NCBI GenBank assembly: GCA_001600615.1
Contig: BCKK01000005.1
Coordinates: 1,072,169-1,136,168, forward strand
Direction: 5' to 3'
Length of the DNA: 64,000 nucleotides
Source: Dioszegia crocea
Lineage: Eukaryota > Basidiomycota > Tremellomycetes > Tremellales > Bulleribasidiaceae
In this document: positions 59,212-64,000 of the stretch, in pieces
Position numbering within the stretch: position 1 is the first letter of the stretch
Layout of the letters: each line of letters begins with the position of its first letter
Notes under the pieces: model-generated
The model's database searches: none
What the model saw: only the letters and a program-made list of their open reading frames with translations
What the model was told of the DNA's origin: nothing
Program-made: the position numbers and the translations under genes

Positions 59212-61884
59212 CTAATCATAACCCCGGCCACTCCTCTTCTTGCCCTCTTTAGTCTTGAAGTGCTTCTTACTACTTCCTACCCCACTTCTCGGCCCCTCCG
59301 GCTGTTGCTCCAATGGCTGACCATCCGGCCCTAATCTCCTCTGATGGGGATACACCTTCTGCCTTGAGAATCCTAGTCCCTCCTCCTGCTCCATCGGCGC
59401 CTGTCTCCTCCCACTAATGACTGGCCTAGGCGCTGGACCCGACTCAGTGAAGTAGTAATCATCAAGTGCCGCCGCTCGTTGTCTACCCGTCCGAACAGGT
59501 GCCGAGGCCGCGTTGGCCTTGATCTGCTTAGACGTCGCTTGACGCTCGCGGATATTGAACGCGGCCTGCTCCTGATCCTCGGGCTCTTCGGGCGCTGGTG
59601 CCGTTGCAGCTCCTGTGTCGGCATTTCGTGCGGGAGCAACAAAGGTATCGGCGTTCTTTGTGACGTGAGTGGCAGGTGCACGTTTTCGGCCATTCAGGAA
59701 CTCCTGCTCCAGCCGAGCAAGGGTGGTTTCTCGGCTCGAGCGCATGAAGTCGTCTGCTGTCATGTTGGGTGGAGGGTGGGCGAAGAGGAGACGGGCGTTG
59801 ACATAGTCTTTTAGGATGTGTCGGGCGGCACGAGATGTATCGGGCATACCGAACGATGCACGAGTCATACCACGAGCGACTGTAAAAGTTAGCATCGAAG
59901 ATTCCTGCTCGATTGCGGCTGACTTACTGGCATATGCCGAGAGCATTTCTTCCCAACCCATCTTTCCAGTTCCTCCATCCTCCACCTCCCTGACATCGAT
60001 CCTGATCCCATATGTCCCCTCAATGATCTCCCTCGGTACTCGGCGACACAGCAAGTCCACCGGAGCAGAATACTCCTTCATCTGATCGATGGGTAGTACA
60101 CCATCCACCACCATGTCCGCCTGGGTATTCGCGAATTGGGGGAAGACTAGACCTGGACAATCGCACAGGGTAATGTCGTCGGATAGGACTAACGTTTGGA
60201 AGTGCTTGGTCTTTCCAGGTGTGGCGGAGACGGAGACTTTCTTGGATCCAATGAGAGCGTTGATGGTGGATGATTTACCGACGTTAGGGTAGCCGACAAG
60301 TCCGACGACGAGTTTGGTAGGATTCGGGTCGCGCTGGGTGGCAAATTCTGGACATCAGCACAGAGCGAAACGACCATATTTGCTAACTCACCACTCAAGG
60401 GAGGAGCAGACCCTATGAATAGGTCCTCTAGCTCGGTCACCGTCAACACTCTCGTTCGTGGATGTTCGTCGCTCTGGGGAATGACTTCTGCCACCTCCCG
60501 CGCCGCATCTTGTAAAGGAACGACGTGACCGTCGGACAGCTTCTTCTCCACATCTCCGTTCAATTCTCCGTCGTCCTCGTCCTCGCCTTCGGTAGACCAT
60601 CCCTCTTCGTCATCTCCAATATCCAGCTGATCTGCCTTCGCCGCTAGATCCTCTTCGTCGGACTCTGACTCTGATTCTGGCTCAACCTCCTCGCCTGATA
60701 TTTCCTCGTCCGAGTTTATTCCCTCCTCAGCCTCGTCATCATCGTCTTCCCCTTCTTGATACTCCCCCTCAGCTCTCCGCCTTTGCTTATCGGCCTGCTC
60801 CAAGGCCGCAGCAGCATCGGTCGCTGAGAAGAAAGCGTATATTATGCGATGGCGCTCGAAGTAGTCCGCCCAGACTCCCCTAATTGTTTAGCTTGTCTCC
60901 ATGCGTGTGTTTGGATCTTTGACTCACCTCTGCTCCACAGTCAACAAATCCGCTTTGTTGATCAACAGCAAACTCCGCCTTTTGCCCTTTCCTGGTACCG
61001 CAGCCTCCGGCCCATCATCTCCAATCTCCGTAACATACGCCTCGAGATCCTCACACCGGAACCCTAATGGATTACGAGCGTCCACAATCTGGACGACCAA
61101 ATGTGATCGCTCAAGCACACGCCATAATTGCCGCCAGAGCTGGATGTTTCGTTCAAAGGGGGTCAAGAGGAGACTCGAATCTTCGCCAAGGCTACAGATG
61201 TCAGCTGCGTCTCCGAGCATAGACGCCTGGTCTCTGGATGTAGTTATGCGTGGCCGACTCACGCAGCCAGATCTCGTCGCCAGTCCAAGAATGACTCCCT
61301 CTCCTGCTTCTCAAGCTCTTGTCGAGTAGTCTGTCTCGTCCAAGCCGGTCTGAACAGTCAGCGGATACACGAGGACAAGGTCAAATGGCAAGACTAACCG
61401 CCGCGGCACTCGCAGATCACGCCTGTAATCCCTCTGCTTCGCCTTAACGACTTTCTCCTCCTCTGCGCTCAGCAGGAATGGGTTCGACCCGCTCGAAGCT
61501 GCTCCAGGACCCGCAATGATTCGTAGCTTAGATCTCTCTACATTCATCAGCTCCACATTTCTCGAAGGGCAGACGCTCAACTGACCTGTCGTGAAATCTG
61601 CATCGGCCAAGGCAGCATTTGCCAGGAATTCGTCTAGATCTCGTTCATGAGTGACCGATTGAAGCGGATTTGATTCATCCAGTGAGTACTAAGATCTGTC
61701 AGGATAATTCACTCAACAGTGCTCTTGAGACAAGAACAGACGTACCAAATTACTCTCTTTGGGTGCAACAGCTTCCTTGGCTTTGCGATTGATCAGCGCT
61801 TTGCCAAGACCGGAGCTTGATGCTTTTGTACGGGCGAGCGGCTGTATATGTCAGCATGCACGACTGCAGCATAGTCCCTACCAT
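59212..61884 (-). CDS. LSG1: Lsg1 GTPase, cytoplasmic 60S maturation (Nmd3 release)
   Basis: Nine exons: 61882-61884, 61746-61841, 61586-61688, 61399-61537, 61263-61349, 60928-61191, 60392-60879, 59928-60347 and 59212-59879; 755 residues. The coding part of exon 1 is only ATG, followed by a 40-nt intron and PLARTKASSSGLGKAL. Lsg1 releases Nmd3 from pre-60S subunits. It is a circularly permuted GTPase, and the order is visible: LTPFERNIQLWRQLW, VVQIVDARNPLGFRC, G4 at 221-224 (NKAD), a long acidic insert, G1 at 412-419 (GYPNVGKS), TPGKTKHFQT and G3 (DCPGLVFP). The C-terminal part is basic and ends KRSGRGYD. It is a third 60S assembly factor in this window. Confidence 0.95.
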
Positions 61885-62858
61885 CTTTATATTATATGCT
61901 GTTATGAGGCCCTTGTATTGTAAGAAGAGTGCTCACAATGCTTGGTGGACCTTGGGTGGACCAAAGATTTCACGATGACGGAATCAATAAAATCCAGCTT
62001 ATGTCATCATCCAAATATCTGAAACGGGCGTGTTTCATGTGACTCGGCATGCTGACAAACCTCTTTTGCCACCCAGGCACGCTTCCCAGCCTGGCCAGCA
62101 GGTGACACCCACCGTGGGACAGTTGCCATCCGCCACGGTGGCGGGATTATAGTCTGCCGAGAAGCGCGCTGCGGGAGGTCGCCATAAGATACCACCTAGC
62201 TAAATAGTATCGGCAGTTACAGCTGCACTTTGCGTACATTCCGAATCGCGTCGTCTTGGGTCCTGAACCTAACGTGGCTGCTCTCACGAGACCAAAGTTG
62301 TAGTTGGACACTAGCAAGATAAGAGACCTCAACGGTGTCATCGCACAATACGGTGAGACGTGCGTGGGGTAAGCTCGGATGGAGGATTCCCAAACTCGTG
62401 TGACGACACGGGGGCGGGCGGACTTTTTGTTACGGCTTGCGTCCGAACTCAATGCCGGTTGCATGTACAGGGGGAGGAGGAGGAGGAGCTCTGGATAGAA
62501 CTATGAAGTTCTGCAATAGGTCAGGATTATCCTACTTTTGGCACAAACTAACAAATCTCGTCAACGGACTGCCGGGATCTTGAGCGGCGTGGTTGAGTTG
62601 ATCGAGATCGGCGCATTGCACATTGTTCATTTGGCTGAGAGTCAACTCTTCGCACGTGGACTGTGACAGATCGCGACATCCATGTATGTCTGAGTACAAT
62701 CTGGAGATTCTTAATCGAACAAAGTATACTAATGCTTGCATCCTAGTTGTGAGACGCGGTATACTCGCAGCCGGCAGCCCCATAGGATATAGACTAAGGA
62801 CTATGTGAAACCTGCCATGATCAATGAGCCATCTGCGCATCCATACTGGTAAGATCAG
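61885..62858. other. gene-poor stretch next to the retrotransposon remnant
   Basis: About 1 kb with no convincing coding frame. It contains the LSG1 promoter at its left end. Short open frames have neither splice signals nor recognisable motifs. Confidence 0.5.
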
Positions 62859-63286
62859 CTACGGTATAGCAAATTCACAATCGGCCAAGTCGACAATGTT
62901 GAGACTCACAATCATCTTGTCATAGTCCATAACTATGCTCAGAGGGTTCTTTTCCGGAGCCCGCAGGCCCTGCCGTCCGCCTGCGCATCCCAAGCCCCGC
63001 CCAACTTTCTCAATGTGACCTCTTCGTGTGGCGTCGTAGACTTGTTGGCAGCGATGAATATCTAGCTCGGTCAGACTCGGTATCATCCGGGATATGCAAT
63101 GGGTCTGACATACCTCCCTCTCCGCCCCTGCCCTGGAGGCAAATCGAGTGCTGGCTGCAATCCGACCAGTTGAGCCGATAGCTCCTTTCTCGGTATCCCT
63201 AGCTGGAACGACCTCAATCACTCTCGGCGGAGAGAGGAAGTCGGGGAATGGTCCAAGAGACATCTGCTCGACAAATTTTATGGGCC
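62859..63286 (-). other. unassigned open frame abutting the LTR
   Basis: A minus-strand frame is open from the LTR end (reading PIKFVEQMSLGPFPDFLSPP ... RAGAEREV) and has a donor-like GTATGTCAG near 63115. A following stretch after a GAGCTAG acceptor reads IFIAANKSTTPHEEVTLRKL and meets TGA. I recognise no family. It could be an exon of a host gene interrupted by the retrotransposon, or chance. Confidence 0.25.
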
Positions 63287-63448
63287 TGTTGAACATTCGC
63301 CACTGCACCCGGCTTCCTCGGTGGAGTACTGAGCAGGTTTGCCATGGATGGAGATCGTTTGTGTTGTAATCGCTGTATGATATGCATGAATACCAACAGA
63401 GAATGTTCTAGACATCAAGAAGGCGAGAGACGGAACCATATTTCAACA
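63287..63448 (-). repeat. 162-bp LTR of a Ty1/copia element
   Basis: On the minus strand it begins TGTTGAAATATGG and ends GAATGTTCAACA, so it has TG..CA ends and 7-bp inverted ends (TGTTGAA/TTCAACA). A purine run GGGGGAG (63449-63455 complement), the usual polypurine tract, stands immediately before it. Confidence 0.75.
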
Positions 63449-64000
63449 CTCCCCCTGTTCCAAGCGAGCCTTCTGTTCCCCATATACCGCCGATCCGTCC
63501 AAAACACCGCGATAGTCGAGATGCAAGTAATTGAGAAAGATGTGAATTAATGTGACAAGGAGGAGGATGAACGGGGGTCGGAGATGGTTGCGCTCTAGTG
63601 CCAGAATGTCATTGTTCAATATCTCTGCACTCACAGCTTCGAGGACAGTTGTCACCAAGACTCCCTGCCCCCGGCAGGTCACGACCCATTTCACTTCCCA
63701 CCCCAGAGGTACTGACCAACTCGAGCGACGCAAGACATGATTGGTGCCGGTGTGAGATTGAGCAGACGTAGGAATTGCGCAAATACGGAAGGGGGGAGAG
63801 GTTTGGTCAGACCATCCGCTGCCATGGCCGTGGTTTTGACATATCGGATAACAACCTCGTCCCGCTCGACAAGCTCCCGAAGGTAATGATAGATAATGTC
63901 AATTTCAAAGAGGTCAATTGCCGGACCGAGAGGAGATTATACCCCAACCCGGGCACGTGCAGAACCCGACTGAGCCCGACTTTGACGCCCAGGTGGTTGG
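63287..64000 (-). mobile_element. Ty1/copia retrotransposon remnant with internal deletion
   Basis: Reading the minus strand from the window edge, a gag-pre-integrase piece (VLHVPGLGYNLLSVRQL, about 63970-63910) is followed within a few bases, in another frame, by the very end of the copia RNase H (IIYHYLRELVERDEVVIRYV ... DGLTKPLPPSVFAQF). Integrase and most of the reverse transcriptase are gone. A polypurine tract and LTR follow. The element continues past 64000. It cannot be autonomous. Confidence 0.85.

Overview
This window is chromosomal DNA of a basidiomycete fungus, most probably a tremellomycete (Cryptococcus/Kwoniella-like). The grounds are the gene content and the gene structure. 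Genes are dense and cut by many short introns (mostly 40-60 nt) with GTAAGT/GTGAGT donors and a CTGAC-type branch site just before the acceptor. Several exons are only 6-22 nt. I rebuilt exon chains by hand; for most genes every intron has GT..AG (once GC..AG) ends, phases agree, and the summed length is divisible by three. There is one N, at 28736.

Layout. 1-292: start of a mitochondrial protein cut by the window edge (-). 568-15386: SLD2 (+), glycine decarboxylase P-protein GCV2 (-), SSF1 (+), STE14 (-) and the NuA4 subunit VID21/EAF1 (+). 15848-17654: a Dal5-type MFS permease (+). 17.7-20.2 kb: a decayed patch holding an open + strand fragment without a start, the 3' half of a RecQ-like helicase (-) that needs a frame change, and a foldback repeat. 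20.4-27.8 kb: a bZIP factor with CCGG..DC motifs (+), a DUF1275 membrane protein (-), a SET/NAP histone chaperone (+), mitoribosomal uS7m (-) and RRB1 (+). 28.2-36.7 kb: a PIN-like RGG-rich protein (-), bL19m (+), an acidic protein behind a leader with two uORFs (+) and an IQ-motif protein (+). 37.2-48.5 kb: the USP7-type deubiquitinase UBP15 (-), a 78-residue unknown (-), a cytosolic GH5 glycosidase (-) and a TRPY/Yvc1 vacuolar cation channel (+). 49.8-61.9 kb: peptide:N-glycanase PNG1 fused to an L-type lectin domain (+), uL5m (-), ERV46 (-), a PPIL1-type cyclophilin (+), a DUF1479 oxygenase (-) and the LSG1 GTPase (-). 63.3-64.0 kb: a deleted Ty1/copia retrotransposon remnant with a 162-bp LTR (-), running off the window.

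Themes. Three cytoplasmic 60S-assembly factors (SSF1, RRB1, LSG1) and three mitoribosomal proteins (uS7m, bL19m, uL5m) lie within 64 kb, and RRB1 shares a 208-bp divergent promoter with uS7m. Most genes are housekeeping genes in divergent or convergent pairs; no biosynthetic cluster, CRISPR array, tRNA or rRNA was seen.

The most notable item is the PNG1 gene. A complete transglutaminase-fold PNGase with an intact Cys-His-Asp triad continues in frame into an L-type (legume-like) lectin domain, where animal PNGases carry the unrelated mannose-binding PAW domain. The same gene carries an exact 26-bp tandem duplication of a splice donor. Also worth attention are the Cys-motif bZIP, an inverted pair of short-repeat clusters at 48.8 and 49.6 kb, and two genes whose start codon is the entire coding part of exon 1.
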